Of a stretch of 64,000 bases of DNA, positions 22,567-35,543 are shown in pieces. Within the stretch, counting starts at the first letter, position 1, and each line of letters opens with the position of its first letter. Position numbers and translations under genes: made by a program. The DNA is from Pontederia crassipes (taxonomy: Eukaryota; Streptophyta; Magnoliopsida; Commelinales; Pontederiaceae). The notes beneath the pieces are model-generated. The model made no database searches, had not been told where the DNA came from, and saw only the letters and a program-made list of their open reading frames with translations. The stretch spans positions 6,634,001-6,698,000 of the forward strand of contig CM060188.1 of the NCBI GenBank assembly GCA_030549335.1. Reading direction: 5' to 3'.

Positions 22567-25235
22567 ATGTCTTATATTCAGAACTTTCACAAAGTATCGA
22601 CCATGCAGGAGGCTCTGGTCGCAGCAGAGTTCTCGATCAATCATGATTTTGGCACGGTGGTCAAGACCACGAAGAAGGCGGACGAGAAGGAACGCCCTGT
22701 CGACAAAAAGAACGACAGCAAGAGAGGTGACACGAAGGGGACGGCTTCGACCGGAGGCGACCCAAGGAGGCCTATCCGATGCTACGTCTGTAGAGGTCCG
22801 CACTTCGCAAGGGAGTGCGAGAAGAAGATGAGCCTGACGGCCATGGCGTCGACTTCAGACAAAGGAGGAGGAACCGCCCACATGGGTTCCATTATGGCCT
22901 TATTGGCCACAGCAGGCACCATCCCCACTCGGGTCAAGAAGCAGGCCACGAGGGGCCTGATGTTCGCAGAAGTCAGCGTGAAGAGCTCCACGACGACTGC
23001 CCTGATTGATACAGGGGCGACACATACCTTCTTGGCGGCACAAGGGGTGACACGCTTGGACGTTCCATACGTCAAGGAGTCTGGTCTTGTGAAGACGATG
23101 AACACTGCATCCCAACCCATCCTCGCGTAGCCAGAGATGTTCCGGTGCGGATCGGAACATGGGAAGGCACTCTCGACATAACGATAATCGAGTTGGACGA
23201 CCACCGTCTTGTTCTCGGCATGGACTTCATCGACAACTTTGAGGAGGTAACGCTGACCCATGCAGGTCTTTGGTTGGTGTTACAGGAAGGGAGACATGAA
23301 GTACTAGCGACTACGGAGGAGCCTAAGTCACACACGTTGGCAACAATCTCAAGGGAGGAGACATGCGGACGTGACTTTGCGGCCGAGCGGGTCGAAGAGA
23401 AAGTTTCTCTGGAGTATCGGAGGAACGTGGATGGATTGATGGCTCGAGTGCTGAGACTCGAAGGATTCTTCCCAACCATCTACTCATGTGAAGCGAAGTT
23501 CAAAGGCGCGATGGCCAGAGAAGTGGCGCGGTCGAAGAAGCGACTCACCGATCGGATCATCTTCGTGGAGGAAGAGATCACCCGGCAGCGTGCTCGTATC
23601 GAAGAGAACATCTAGAAGAGTGGCATGACGTAGGATGAGCTTGATGATGCAAGCTCATTAGCCTCGAACGGAGCGAAGGCCAACACTCGAAATGGCAAAG
23701 GATGGAAGCGCCTGCGATGGATCGAACTCAGGTGCTGGGTGTGCGATGGTCCCCATCTCCAACTGGATTGTCCCAACGACCCAGAGGCTTGACGACGATG
23801 GAGGTTCGAGAGCCCGACCTAACGATGAGGTGGCCAAGTTGAAGGAATTTCTATGGTCGGATCCAGCATGGGAGGGTCCGCTGAGGGATCCAATTCCCTA
23901 AGCCCAGGATCGGGTGCGAGGCGGCCGAAGCCAGCAGCGATCGCCCCAAGTGTGGAGACATCGAGAGGATGGTCTTCGCTGAAGTTGGCAAGGGAAGTCG
24001 AAGACTTCATGTGGATTAGGACGAACATGACCTATTCACAATGAGGGCTGTCTATGAAGGCAAATTTTGGGGCCATGGCAGGCGGCCATACCCAGGATCG
24101 TGCGAGGAAAAAGTCAGCACCGAAGGACGTGTTCAAGTGGAACATGCTAGCCTAGTCGAGCAGTGAGGTGGATGCACTTCTCAATTCGGCAAAGTTTGGA
24201 GGTGGCCGAGACGTCGATCACATACCAAGCGGAAGGGTGCAAGGGACTCGAGGTGCGATCTTGTCCCGGGGCGTGCGTGAGAGGTAGTGCCCCATGCTCC
24301 AAGGAACAGCGACTGATGGTGATGATGGTGACACTTTGGGACAACAAGGTGCCACGATGAGGAGGTGGTTCAAGCAGGAGCTTCTCCGAGTTATTCCTTC
24401 AAGCCAAGTGATGACAGAGGTGGACGTGAGATGCGACCACACCTAGAGGTCGGACGTCGCCGAGGACGATGACGCGGTTGGGTGGGGGAGGATGTGATGC
24501 CCCATTCTTCAACCATGTCCTAGGACGGGCATGGGACGGTGCGCGACAAAGCTGGAATGCAGGCGGTGCCCACTTTGGCAGAATGCAAAGTTTGACATTT
24601 TGCACACTTTGGCAGGACGCCCAGTTTGATAGAACGCTCAATTTGACAGCGAGGAGGGGCGATATCATCTCAAGCAAAATTGGCTCATCCCAAAGTGTCC
24701 GGAAGATCAGCAGAAGTCAGGTAGGATAGCTGGCCGCGAGGATCAAGCATTGGTTACTCGCATGGGAAGTTAGCATCCGAAGATATAATGAAGTTGCACC
24801 ATATCCACCAAGATCGTGCAGGATCATATCATCCACCTTATCCTAACAAATCAGAAGGATCAGGAGAATCTTTCTAGTTGGAGATCTTGAGGAGAAAATT
24901 TGGAGTAATTGTGAAGGATTAGTCCACCCAATAACCTAGTGAGCAGATCAGGGAGATCTTGCGGATATCAAGCAGGATAACTGCAGGATCTTCATTCACT
25001 CACTCGACATTCAGCATTTGTCGAGAGTTGTCGGTTGTGTTGTTTGGAGTTGAATAGATCTGCTTTCCCCCACAACCTTGAGTGTTCTTTTCTTTAGTGT
25101 ATTGTCTCCATCATTTATTTTTCGTTGCGTGTTGATGCGGTCGTCGTGAGGACGCCCGATCAGACTGCTTGGATCTTCGTGCAGAGAAGTTTCAAGGCCG
25201 GTCACGCTAAGGTTTCTCAAGTGGAACTTTAGTCC
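22567..25235 (+). mobile_element. Rearranged Ty3/gypsy (chromovirus-type) derivative
   Basis: Parts in order are: the end of Gag with a zinc knuckle (CYVCRGPHFAREC, about 22,780), an aspartic protease (ALIDTGATHTF, about 23,005) and its C-terminal half (LVLGMDFIDNFEE). A Lys/Arg-rich, coiled-coil-like segment (about 23,370-23,610) and a second zinc knuckle (CWVCDGPHLQLDC, about 23,740) come next. Then there is a purine tract (GGTGGGGGAGGA, 24,480-24,492) and a probable 3' LTR. The Gag-protease part is clearly related to the young gypsy element at 44-50 kb. Reverse transcriptase, RNase H and integrase are absent and the 5' end is missing. It is broken, with several interruptions. Confidence 0.75.
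24493..25235 (+). repeat. Probable 3' LTR of the gypsy derivative
   Basis: It starts at TGTGATGCCCC directly after the purine tract and ends near TCCGTGACACA, about 740 bp. No partner LTR was found in the window, so the right end is uncertain by tens of bases. Confidence 0.5.
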
Positions 25236-25239
25236 GTGA

Positions 25240-26592
25240 CACATGGGAAATGCTTAATGGATTGTTACACATTCTAGCAGCTCAAAGACATATTTTATCG
25301 GTCGTTACATTACTTTCACGGATGTCATAGAAGGTTTGGAATCGACGGTTATCACTTAACAAGCCGCGATCTATGCTTAACGGTTACACACTGAAGCAAT
25401 TTCAAAGACTAATCTCTAATAGGATGCCACAAATCTTTCATGGGTATTATAGAATGATCATGCATTCTGGGGGTGAATTTCGCTGGCTGTTAACAGTTTG
25501 TTATAGGCCATCACTTAAGTCATGTGGCTAATGGAAAAAATGCTCGAATCACGATCATAATTTCGGAGTTTTTTACAAGGCGAAACTTTCATAATCAATA
25601 AGACTCCAAATTTACCTTATTTCGCAAAAACAATGTTTCCATTTATTTTCAAACTTCATGAAAACTTGAGCCTCTATAAAAAGTGACGTCGGACAGTTAG
25701 AAATAATCATGCTAGGACTTACAACGAAAGCTTCAAGCCCAGAACGCAGGAGAATTTCTGAATGACAAAAGAGAAGACTTCTGCGCAGCAGACTCAGGCG
25801 AGGATTACACATCGGTTCATCATTGTTTCTGGAGAGTACCCCTTGCTCTACATATTGTTGGAATGATATTTTAAATTTTCATGTTCTATCTATCTGACTT
25901 AGTATTTTGGATTATTAGTTTTACTTTTACCTTTCTATTTTAGATGCAAGAGTTTTAGTGTATGAACAATTTTTTATTTTTAATTAATCAAATAATAATT
26001 ACTTTAGTTTTTATGAACATGGTTGTTATGCTCAACGTTTTCCTTCGGATTTTAATGATTTTTAGGTTGTCTATTAACTGTGTAGCGTAATCAATTCTTA
26101 ATTCATAATTTTCTATTCGAATTGATTTTTAACTTTTATGTTGAAGAACACATGTCATAATCTAATAGAGCAGTTTGGAATATTAGATTGTGCGGACTGC
26201 ATAATTGACTTGTGCGATTGATTAAGTAGTTTAAGGGTTACAACATATTACATCTTGACTTCAATATAATTGAGGGTATATCCGTGCGGAATATTTTCAA
26301 ATTATTATTATCTTAAGATAGTTGAACTTCGTGTTTATGTTTGATTTTACAGATATTTCAAATCAAATCATTATAGATCATCCTAAGGACCTATGCATTG
26401 TTAGTTTTAATATTTATTTTTCTGTTATTTTATTTTATGCACATTTTTACTCAAAACCATGACGTCTCATATTATCCTCTAAGATTTGATAGATAAGTAA
26501 ATTAGTTCCTCGTAAAATCAACAATTTATACTTTTCACTTTATTACTTAAGCGATTAGTGCACTTGCTAGCTATACTGTTATCAATTTTAGC
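25240..26592 (+). mobile_element. Probable LTR (solo or partial), Tat/Athila-like
   Basis: It has a TATA box (CTCTATAAAAAGTG, about 25,672) and an end (TTTATTACTTAAGCGATTAG ... CTGTTATCA) worded like the end of the proven solo LTR at 15,640-15,694. Its length and AT-rich body also match that class. I could not find a target duplication or the exact start. Confidence 0.4.
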
Positions 26593-28583
26593 ATGGGGTG
26601 TCGGCCCCTCTTTTTCTTCCTTGTCACGTGCGAGGAAGATTTGAAGGGGGTTGGCCCTTTTTCTTCCTCGTTACGCCACTTCCGCGATCTCATCGTCATC
26701 GAGATCGGGGGAGGGGGCACCCCTATGTTTTTTTTTATTTTTTTATTATGTATTATTTTATAAAGGGGCAATTTCAATGTTTCATAAATAGAAAAAAATA
26801 AAATTAATGGAAAACATGACAAAAATCTGACGAAATGATTAAATTTGAAAAGTCGTATAGTTTAGGATTCGAAAAATAAGTTCGTAGTTTGAGGTTAGAT
26901 GCAGAAAATCATGATAGTTTAAGGGTGATTTATGAAAATAATCCCAAATTTTATTATACTTTTATTTTCATGAATTTTTTATAGAGCTCCTAAATAATTT
27001 GTCTTTTAAATAATTTTTTATGAAGGTAATATTAGTTTATCTTTTGAATTTTTTTAATGTAAAACCCTTAATTTAAGTCTTCGTGGGAATCCTTTAATCC
27101 ATAACTTTTTGTTAGTTTCAAATTATAAATCCTTAGTTTTAATATAATCTCAACTCCTAATTCAATTAGGATTTATTCTCTTTTCCTAATCTTCTCTATA
27201 TATCTTAGACATTATTATTGCTAAATTGTTATAATTAAATAATTAATTAATAAAAATTAAATAATATTATTTTATCTTCTAAATATTGTTGGAGTTAAAA
27301 CGCTTATTTTAACTCTCACTAGATTCATTTATAATCTAAACTTATAGTTACATTCAAATTCAAATTTAAATTTAAACCTATAATTTTAATCTAAATTTCG
27401 ATTCTTATTTTAATTAGAATTTTTTCTTAGTTTTATCAACTTTTTTTTTATCTAGCTCTACCTTTTTACTTTCTAAACTTTACTTTAATTATCTCTAATA
27501 AATAATCAAAATCTCAATTTATTTATTTATTTATAAAAATTAAGTTTTATTTTTCAAAAAATACGGTGTGTTAGATTATGACAGTTCATCAAGTTTTGCA
27601 TAATGTCCCATGTAGTGAATGCAAGCTGCTATTCTCATATTTCTTTTGCTTTATAGTTTATACAACAAGGAAGGGAAGAAATTTTGTTTGTCATTGTGGC
27701 CAAAAATGAAAAAGAAATTATTATTATTTTTTTTGCAAAGGAAGATTTTCTCATTTTCTTTTGTGCTACAAACTTATTTAAATGAATACAATAAATAATA
27801 ATAACAGAGCTAATGGAATGATTTATTTGAAAAATATATTAAAAGTAATTGAATAATTGCTGAATTTGTAATTTGACACGTACAAGGGAAAAAACTAATC
27901 ATTTGATTATTTGATTATTACATGTGCAGCATATGTTTTCAAATTAATAAATTAACGTAACGAACTAAGGAAATAAATAAATATTTAATAAAATAAATAC
28001 AACTTCTTAATGTATTATAGAAAAATGAAATATGTCATTGAACTAATTTGTTATTAAATAGCTACGTATATCTTGGCCCATCCGGCTTAACAATGAATAA
28101 AAAAGTCTATTTTCTGTGCAATGAAAATAAAAGAAAAAGTTACTACTTATAACAAAGAATATGACAGGATTCAAACATACATATAACTGAAATTATAACA
28201 AAGGAAACAATAAACGTTAGCAAGATCAATATAATAATAATTAAACGAGTTATAGTATGAAAATTGAGTCCGACTCTGAATCGAATTGTTTCGATCGAGC
28301 TTGAGATGCGAAACAGAGAGGGACTATGAATTCGTGGGTTCCAACTCAACTCGGATTACGAATTTGATAATTATTAAATTCTGCCTGGATTACCGAAATC
28401 GAATCCCACAAATTAATCAATTCGATCCTCCCCGCGACCGCAGACGCAGCCGCCGGGATCCCTCGCCATCTCTCACCTTCAACTCCGTCGCCATCGCCTG
28501 TGAGGACTCCCAGCCGCGGGCAGCATCATCCATCCCCTCGGCCGCCGCCGATGGACCACTAAGTAAAGTTTTTTTTACCGACA
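26593..28583. other. AT-rich spacer and upstream region of the F-box gene
   Basis: A short GC-richer patch (26,590-26,730) with an imperfect inverted GGCCCC/GGGGG arrangement is followed by about 1.5 kb of AT-rich DNA without coding signal. The last ~300 bp (28,290-28,583) become GC-rich and purine/pyrimidine-mixed, as in a plant 5' UTR. No TATA box stands out. Confidence 0.5.
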
Positions 28584-29738
28584 ATGAAAAGACTCAAAAG
28601 GATGGACTCCTCTTGGTCTTCGCCTTCTTCCTCTTCTTCACCTTCGTCGGCGGCACAGGTGGCCATGTGGAACGTCGACATCATCCAAGATATTCTATCT
28701 CGTCTGCCGGCCGTCTCCGTGATCCGACTCAAATCTGTCTGCAAACAGTGGCGAGACATCACATCGACGCCCTCCTTCGCCTCCGGCCACTCGCGCCGCA
28801 ATCCCAATCCCACGCCAGGGCTGTTCTTCACGCTTTGGCCGCTCGAAACAAGAAACGCCAACGTCATGTACGACTCCTGCTCCCTCGACGGTCGCCGCCG
28901 TCGGGTTTTCCCGAGAACCTCTTTTGTTCTAGAAAACTATCATATACGCAGATGCTGCAATGGGCTGATGCTCGGAACAGCCAAATACATTGGGGCCGGG
29001 CAGAAAATTTTGGTGTACAATCCAACGACGACGCAGAGCAGGATCTTACCTGTCGATCAGGACAACTACCGCTTTGGTGCTTTTCTCGCATTCGATCCCC
29101 GTCGATCCACGAATTACAGAGTCTTCTCACTCTATCGTCCCCGATCATCTTCTGGTCTTAAGATCACGGTGTATCATAGCGAGACCAGCTCATGGAAAGA
29201 AACCATTTTTGTTGGCGATCAGAAAGCAATGTCGCTGCTGAGCCTCAGGTGTGATGAGCCAAGCTGTTTCCTCAACGGAGTCATATATTGGTTTGAGACT
29301 TTTGATGGGTTCCTCATCTCACTTGACATCGAGCAACGCAGCATCCAAATGGCCACCGCTCGTCCGCCCAGGCATCAAAGCTACGGCTTCCTACATTTTG
29401 GTCCGTCGAGAGACCGGTTGTGCTTGGCCCGAATCCATCGTTATGAATTGGAAGTGCAAGTCTTGGAGCTGGCAACCGACCGTTCGAGTTGGCTCCTGCT
29501 GCACAGCGTTCGGATGGAGGACATCCATCCGCTGATACGAGAGCTTGTTGGCCCTATATGTTCTTCTGTATACGATGTTGCCAATGGGCGTTGGGCCTTG
29601 GTCGATGACGAGTTGGTGATGGGAGTGGGCCGAACGATTCTGGCGTATCATCTCACGAGCAAAACAATTCGTGTGCTTTGCAAGGACTTCGTACGGGGAA
29701 CTTGGCGAAGTTGCACCAACACCCTTGTGGCTCCATGA
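28584..29738 (+). CDS. F-box protein, F-box-associated domain type
   Basis: This intronless gene of 384 codons is a likely substrate adaptor of an SCF (Skp1-cullin-F-box) ubiquitin ligase. The F-box lies at about residues 28-70 (NVDIIQDILSRLPAVSVIRL, then KSVCKQWRDI), after a Ser-rich N-terminus. From about residue 105 to 360 the sequence follows the plant F-box-associated interaction domain, with CCNGLMLG, VYNPTTTQSRILP, FLNGVIYWFE and a Trp/Leu-rich C-terminal half typical of beta-propeller-like FBA folds. The length is normal for the family and no stop or frameshift is visible. The first Met was chosen because it opens the only frame with the F-box; MKRLKRMDSS gives a second possible Met at residue 7. 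A possible poly(A) signal AATAAA lies at 29,854. The substrate cannot be told from sequence. Confidence 0.92.
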   Translation: MKRLKRMDSSWSSPSSSSSPSSAAQVAMWNVDIIQDILSRLPAVSVIRLKSVCKQWRDITSTPSFASGHSRRNPNPTPGLFFTLWPLETRNANVMYDSCSLDGRRRRVFPRTSFVLENYHIRRCCNGLMLGTAKYIGAGQKILVYNPTTTQSRILPVDQDNYRFGAFLAFDPRRSTNYRVFSLYRPRSSSGLKITVYHSETSSWKETIFVGDQKAMSLLSLRCDEPSCFLNGVIYWFETFDGFLISLDIEQRSIQMATARPPRHQSYGFLHFGPSRDRLCLARIHRYELEVQVLELATDRSSWLLLHSVRMEDIHPLIRELVGPICSSVYDVANGRWALVDDELVMGVGRTILAYHLTSKTIRVLCKDFVRGTWRSCTNTLVAP

Positions 29739-31040
29739 AATGAATGTTCAGTTAATATATTTTTTTTTGTCTCACATTGGTTTCCTTTATTTTTCCTGCA
29801 AGAAAATTACAGCGTGGTCGTCCTAGGCAAAAGTTTGACCTCCTCAAACAGAAAATAAATTATAATGGAATTCTTGTTACTAGTTATTTGAGCAACTTCA
29901 GATGTCGATTCGATTTCTCATTATTTATGTTCCTCTAATCATGTCAGTTTCCTGACTTTATATGTGATTATCCGTATATTATGGATCTTTCATTGCGAAT
30001 GTCTCTGCATGAGATGAGCTACGACTGTTGTTCAGAAAAGAAAAGAAAAGAAAAGAACTGAACTGCTTCACTTAATGCCTTCGGTGCATTTGAAGATTGG
30101 GATGAACCACAAATTGAATGGAACCTGCTAAACAGGCATATTTGTATCTAAAAGTTATCTGCAAGTTCATCTTTCTCCTTATTTTTGTAGTGCATTTGCT
30201 CTTTTCCTTTAAATCTTTTAAAAAATTCTTCAACAATTTTGACTAAACTAATTGCGAAGCAACTATTGCATTACTCACTGAGATCACCAGATTTTATAGC
30301 AATAATTTTGAGAGGCCACTGTAAATAGGGACAAAAAAAAAAGAATCAATCATTAAGAAACATTCAGTATGGTGAAGGATATGGGAAAAAACAGCTGGGT
30401 TGAGTGCCACTAGGGTTTAAGGATGTGAATCTTCATAGCTACAACAAAACAATCAATATAAGTTGTGTCATACGGTATAAAAAAATAGAGACTCAATTTT
30501 TGACGTGCACCAGTGAATTAACAAGAAAGGTTGGCTAGAAAAAGTTGGTCCAAAGATCTTTGCTACCAAGCATGAACCAAACTTTCCGAAACGGTCTTAA
30601 ACAGTTACTGAACCAAATATAGAATAGGAAGCAATAATATGAAAGAGGCTGCACAAAAAGCACCAAACCGTTGATCATATCAGAGTCCATTATCTGCACA
30701 ATTTAGGGCTAAAAGAAGCAGGGCATTAACAGGGTCATTAACCATCAAACCAGCAGCTTCTTCATAAACTGAAAATAATTATGATATTACTAAGTTAGTA
30801 ACTTTGTTATGAGCATATGCACAGATAATATACAAAAAAGCTTGCCCGAAGGAAACATGTTATTCAACGAAAAAGGCAAACTTAAACGAAGAGTTTCATG
30901 AAAATATTATATATTTATGTGTTACCGCATTTATTTGAATCCACGGCTGAACATTTATTACTTTTGAGTCCCGTGATATCTGTAATCCTTTTATTATCCC
31001 TCAAAAGCATTTTCCATGAAGTAAAATTTAGGCTATAATA
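29739..31040. other. Spacer downstream of the F-box gene
   Basis: This is AT-rich DNA with a short (AAAAG)n tract near 30,035. No gene, RNA or element ends were recognised. Confidence 0.5.
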
Positions 31041-32000
31041 TTTAAGAGATCGGGTCGAGCAGACGTCGGGGTTCGTGGTTATCGAAGTGAGTGACATCGG
31101 GGCTCTTAGTGTCAGGCCTCTTGGTGTCGGGGCACGTGGTGATAGGCGATCATGTCATCAGGTTCCTTGGCATTGAGCGGCGTCATCCCCACTCTAGGAA
31201 TCAAGCATCCTAGCGACGTCGGGGCTCTCAGCGATGGGGCTTTCGGCGATCGGCGCAGGGACAGAGCTAGCCCAATATATTAAGGGGGTCAATATAAAAT
31301 TTATTGTTAATCATTATATAGGATATATATATTGCAATATTTGATAATAAATTTTATTAGCGTCAAATAAAAGATTCAAAATGGAAAATTTAGATATATA
31401 TTACAACTAATTATGTGATTTATAATTGTAATTATAACAAGACAAATATAAAAGAAAATATATATTTAATGTCCATTAATTGGGTGAGGGGGGGGGGGGG
31501 GGGGGGGGGGGGGGCAAATTAAGTATTATATTAAAATATACGTGATACATTCCTACTATTATAGGGTGTCAAAAAAAATTGGAAAGGAGGGGGACCAAAC
31601 GTAGATTCGTCCCTGGATCGGGGCACAATGGAGCAAGTGGCGATCGGGGCGTCGTCCCCGCCAATAGTGGGGCAGTAACAACTAAGAATAGTGATGGAAA
31701 AAGTCGAGAGCAGGGTGAGAAGATCGCAAAGATATTGCAAAAAAATAGAGGAGACACACGAGTTACCCAGGTTCACCCTTGAGATTAGGGCTACGTCCTG
31801 CAAAGAGATTCCATTATATCGTTTAGGTTTACAGCCGCCACCCAGATTACATCTGAAAATAAGTTATAAATAGTCTCTCCCAAACGAGTTCAAAACCCGA
31901 ATAAAACGGAGAAAAAACTTAATCCGAATCACACGGGCCGGCTAAACAAAAGTCCAAACCCCCGAACCCTTCCTTTTGTTTGTACGCCAGCAGCACAGAT
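31041..32000. other. Worn LTR-like or satellite-like debris around a hAT element
   Basis: The left part (31,041-31,250) repeats GTCGGGGCTCT and GGCGATCGG words. The right part (31,620-32,000) has wording like a copia LTR (TTACCCAGGTTCACCC, GGGCTACGTCC, ATAAGTTATAAATAGTCTC). The GATCGGGGCGTC wording continues on both sides of the hAT insertion. From 32,000 to 32,290 an imperfect ~80-bp internal duplication (GAGAGGAGAGGAAA) is seen. No coding content was recognised. Confidence 0.35.
31256..31615. mobile_element. hAT-type miniature element with 27-G run
   Basis: This is a 360-bp non-autonomous DNA transposon. Its terminal inverted repeats are CAGGGACAGAGCTAG (left) and CAGGGACGAATCTACG (right, read inverted), which matches the plant hAT consensus start. 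It is flanked by an 8-bp target duplication, GATCGGCG / GATCGGGG (31,248-31,255 and 31,616-31,623), with one mismatch. The body is AT-rich apart from an uninterrupted run of 27 G (31,488-31,514). There is no transposase. Confidence 0.8.
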
Positions 32001-32537
32001 AATTGAGTAATACTCATATTCCCCTAAGTTCACGTGGGCGAACCCGATGTGAGAAACAAAGAGTTCTGAAGTATTCGCCAACTCCAACAAATAGTACGAG
32101 AAGATCGCGGAGAGGAGAGGAAATGGAGTTCATACTTGGTGTCTCATACTTGGGGAGACACCATACCATGAAAATGTTATGAAGATCACAGAGAGGAGAG
32201 GAAACGACAGTAACATTCTCGAATACCTTATGAAAATGTTCCTGGCAGATGATATCCTGGCCTTCATACTTGGTGTCCACAATGGGTTAGCACCATCATA
32301 GCCTTGTTAATCGTCATTCGATTCATGACGGATGATGAATTGATTAATTTGACAATTTTTTATCCACCGTTCATTATGAAATAAACGATGATTAATAAGG
32401 GTAGATAGTGCTACCCCTTATATATATATATATGCTCACATCCTTAAACCAAGAATGAAAGATAAAAATGAATTTAGACCGATACAAAATAAATAAATAA
32501 TTTTCGTTCTCATTGTTTAAATAGTTCATTTTCACTT

Positions 32538-32540
<3 letters not shown>

Positions 32541-32588
<48 letters not shown>
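32541..32588. repeat. (AT)24 microsatellite flanked by a ~30-bp direct repeat
   Basis: There are 48 bp of pure AT dinucleotide. The words TTCTCATTGTTTAAATAGTT and CATTTTCACT occur both just before it (about 32,510-32,537) and after it (about 32,616-32,650), so a local duplication spans the microsatellite. Confidence 0.85.
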
Positions 32589-32591
<3 letters not shown>

Positions 32592-33434
32592 CACACTTCT
32601 CCCTTTCATCATTGGATCCTTCTCATTGTTTAAATAGTTCATTTTCACTCTTTTTATTTATATTAATATTTTTTATGCTATGCTCCAGTTTTTGATATGT
32701 TTTATTTATTTGTTAACTTATTTTCACATAAAATTATGTAAATATAAAAAATATTAGCACTTTTGATTAAAACAATACTATTCATATTTCGTGTTACATC
32801 TAAAGTTAGTAATTTTTTTTATTTTAGTAGTAATTTTATTATTCATCATTAATATTTTTTATTAAAATTTTTACTCTTAATTGTAGAAGTTATAGAAAAT
32901 TTTGCGCTCCATATTTTTATATTTTCTGACCAAGGGCAACACCTCTAGCAACACTTTCCCTCACTCACCAAATCCAACAAACAGATTCGAATCTCTTAAA
33001 AAATCTCAATAGAACTTCTCCCGCCGATAACTGCACACAGTGTCATCACCATCGCCAACTAGTCAAGACCTACTACCTGGTTCACGAACGAGTCGATCCT
33101 TCACTGCAAAATTAGTAAGATCATAGTTGGATATTAAAAAGATCCATTTTTTTTCCTCCATTAAATCCGACTCCGGTCCTCCTCCTGTTGTGTCTGCATT
33201 TGAGAATAAAAATAATAAAATATGGCAGGAAAAAGGAAAGAGAAGATCGAGAGAGCTGGTGAGAGATGGCCGGGGGAAGGAAAAGGAAGACACAGAGGAG
33301 AGATGATGCTGTCAGAGCTAAAAAGAATTGCATGCCTCAAGAACTCGCAACGTCGGGACGAGGTCGGCTTCTTGTGGCCAAGAGGCCCAAGATACAAAAC
33401 TGAGTTTTTTCAAGAAGTGTGCTTTGGGGAAGTT

Positions 33435-34285
33435 TGATGCTAATGTATGACTATTTTTATCATTTTCTATTATTTGTTAGAATTTGAAGGTTTCAAATTT
33501 CAAATATATTACTTTGTGAACATTGAAAAATGTGTTCATACTAATTAGTGAAGTATTAAATACAATATCACATCTTTTCATCAACGAAGTGTTATAATAT
33601 TGAATGAAAAGACATGGTCACATGTGTTATAAGTGAAATGGTGTCATGAATGAGTTATCTAATTAATGAAAAAATATTTTTAGATGAAAAGTTGTATCGC
33701 TTCATAAGTGAAAAGATATATTCACATTTGAATAAGTGTGTTCATATTTCAAGAGTTATATTCACATTTGAGTAGATGCATAATTTCATCTTAAGATGTT
33801 TCTTCATATGTGTTCACATACCAATACATGTGTTCTTTTATCATAAGGTGTGTCCTTATATGAAAAGAAATTAAGTGAATCCTTTCATTAATAGGTGTCT
33901 TTTGGACGAATAGACACTAGTCGCATCCCTTCATGAAGTACCATTTCAAGCGTATAAATAAACTTCCCCTTCTTGCATTTTTCATCAATAAAAAATAATT
34001 GAAAGCGATGAGAAGCAATGAACATATGATGAGTACTATATGTACAATACATGAAAATGCATTCAAGTTATTGCAAATTATTAGAATAAGAGATTGAGTT
34101 CTTCAACAGTTGTTAGTTAGCGAACTCGGTAACTTCGTTGTATCCTGAAAGTATTATTATCGTAAGTCCAATAGTAAACTTCATGTGGAGATAAATAATT
34201 CTCTAAAGATAGCAATCCATCGTGTCTCGAAGTCTTGATCTTCATTTCTTCTCTATCCATCTACCCAATATTTCCAACACTACTG
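33435..34285. mobile_element. Insertion in copy A exon 1/intron 1, LTR-like
   Basis: Copies B and C lack this ~0.85 kb. It is AT-rich, with many TTCACAT / TGTTCATA words, a TATA-like CGTATAAATAAACTTCCC near 33,948 and a TGTTAGAATTTG start at about 33,475. This fits a solo or partial copia LTR. No target duplication was found, and its ends are inferred from where similarity to copies B and C resumes. Confidence 0.4.
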
Positions 34286-35543
34286 GTGTTGTCATTGTTG
34301 TTTTATTGTCTTTTTTTATCGATCATTACTCATGTTATGCAAGTTTTTCTTTGTTGATGACTTCTGTATTCCTAAATGACAGTCATCTTCTGACAGAGGT
34401 TGTTGGAAGAGGTTGTTTCCTCGGAGGTTTCTCCTTTTTTTTCTGCTGGTGTAATCTAATTTATCAACAATGAACTTTGATCTGTTTAAGACTTTAATGT
34501 TTTCTGATTTGCACTAAAACTTTGATTTTTTGCCCCTATTGTGCTTTCTGATCATTGATGCATTCTGCATAAGGACTTATTTTCATTTACCTCTTTTCCT
34601 TTTTTGTCATCTTTCTTGTTCTTATTATGGACAATAGTAATCATAAGACTGATATTATCATGATATTTGGTAGGAACATTCTGATTGTATTAAACGTGGA
34701 ACAGATCTGAAAAAATGCAGGTTAATAAATCTGGTTAGGTGCACTCAATGTGTCAATGCATGATTCCTTAAATGACTATGTTAAGCTATTTTATTGATTA
34801 ATGCTTTCGAGCAGGATTAACAATCTTTATCCTGTGTTATATGATGCACTGCCATAATTAGTTTTCATTTGTGACATTGCAATAATTCTATAATTGTTCA
34901 TTCACCTTCTTAGTGAATTCAACAGGGCAATATGGTGGAATATACAATGTGTCACCAATGCCAGCGCAATGATAACGGAAGGGTAGCGTGCTGTTGCAAA
35001 GCTAAACACTACTGCATACCGTGCATAAAAGCATGGTATGCCTCCTTTTTATTTTGAGACCTTAAAAATTTCCAGAACTTGGAGTGATTTTCCATTGAAG
35101 GAGTAGGATTAGTGCCTTTATTATATATATGTAGATCTATTAGTCAATAATGTTGCTAACCAAGGCCTGTCTAAAGGGTTTGATATAGTGGCATGTATTG
35201 TTTATATTGTATGATTGTATGAGGTTGATAGATCTATTGCTTTTTCTTTCAGTACTTAGTAGCAATTATGATCTGGAGTTTTTTTTAACTTATTCAGTAT
35301 AAACTTGTGCTTAATTATTTGCCAAACAGTACACCAGTAATTTATAGGTTGCAGTTTATTATGTACTTAGCATAGTGATGTTAGCATGCAAATTGATTTA
35401 GGATTATGAATGCAAATTCTTCTTTTGACAAATTTATATAGAAAGAAATGATACATATCTTTTCACGCCATACTAAACACTACTTGCAGTAGGTATTCTT
35501 GATTGAGAAGTTAATAACTAACATTTTTAACTGGTTTCTAACT

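Noticed and set aside
28286-29161. A 291-codon frame overlapping the F-box gene
   Set aside because: The overlapping frame has no domain, while the other frame encodes a clear F-box and F-box-associated domain.
32014-32280. A small minus-strand gene of 88 codons
   Set aside because: The frame covers an imperfect internal duplication in repeat debris and shows no domain or splice context.
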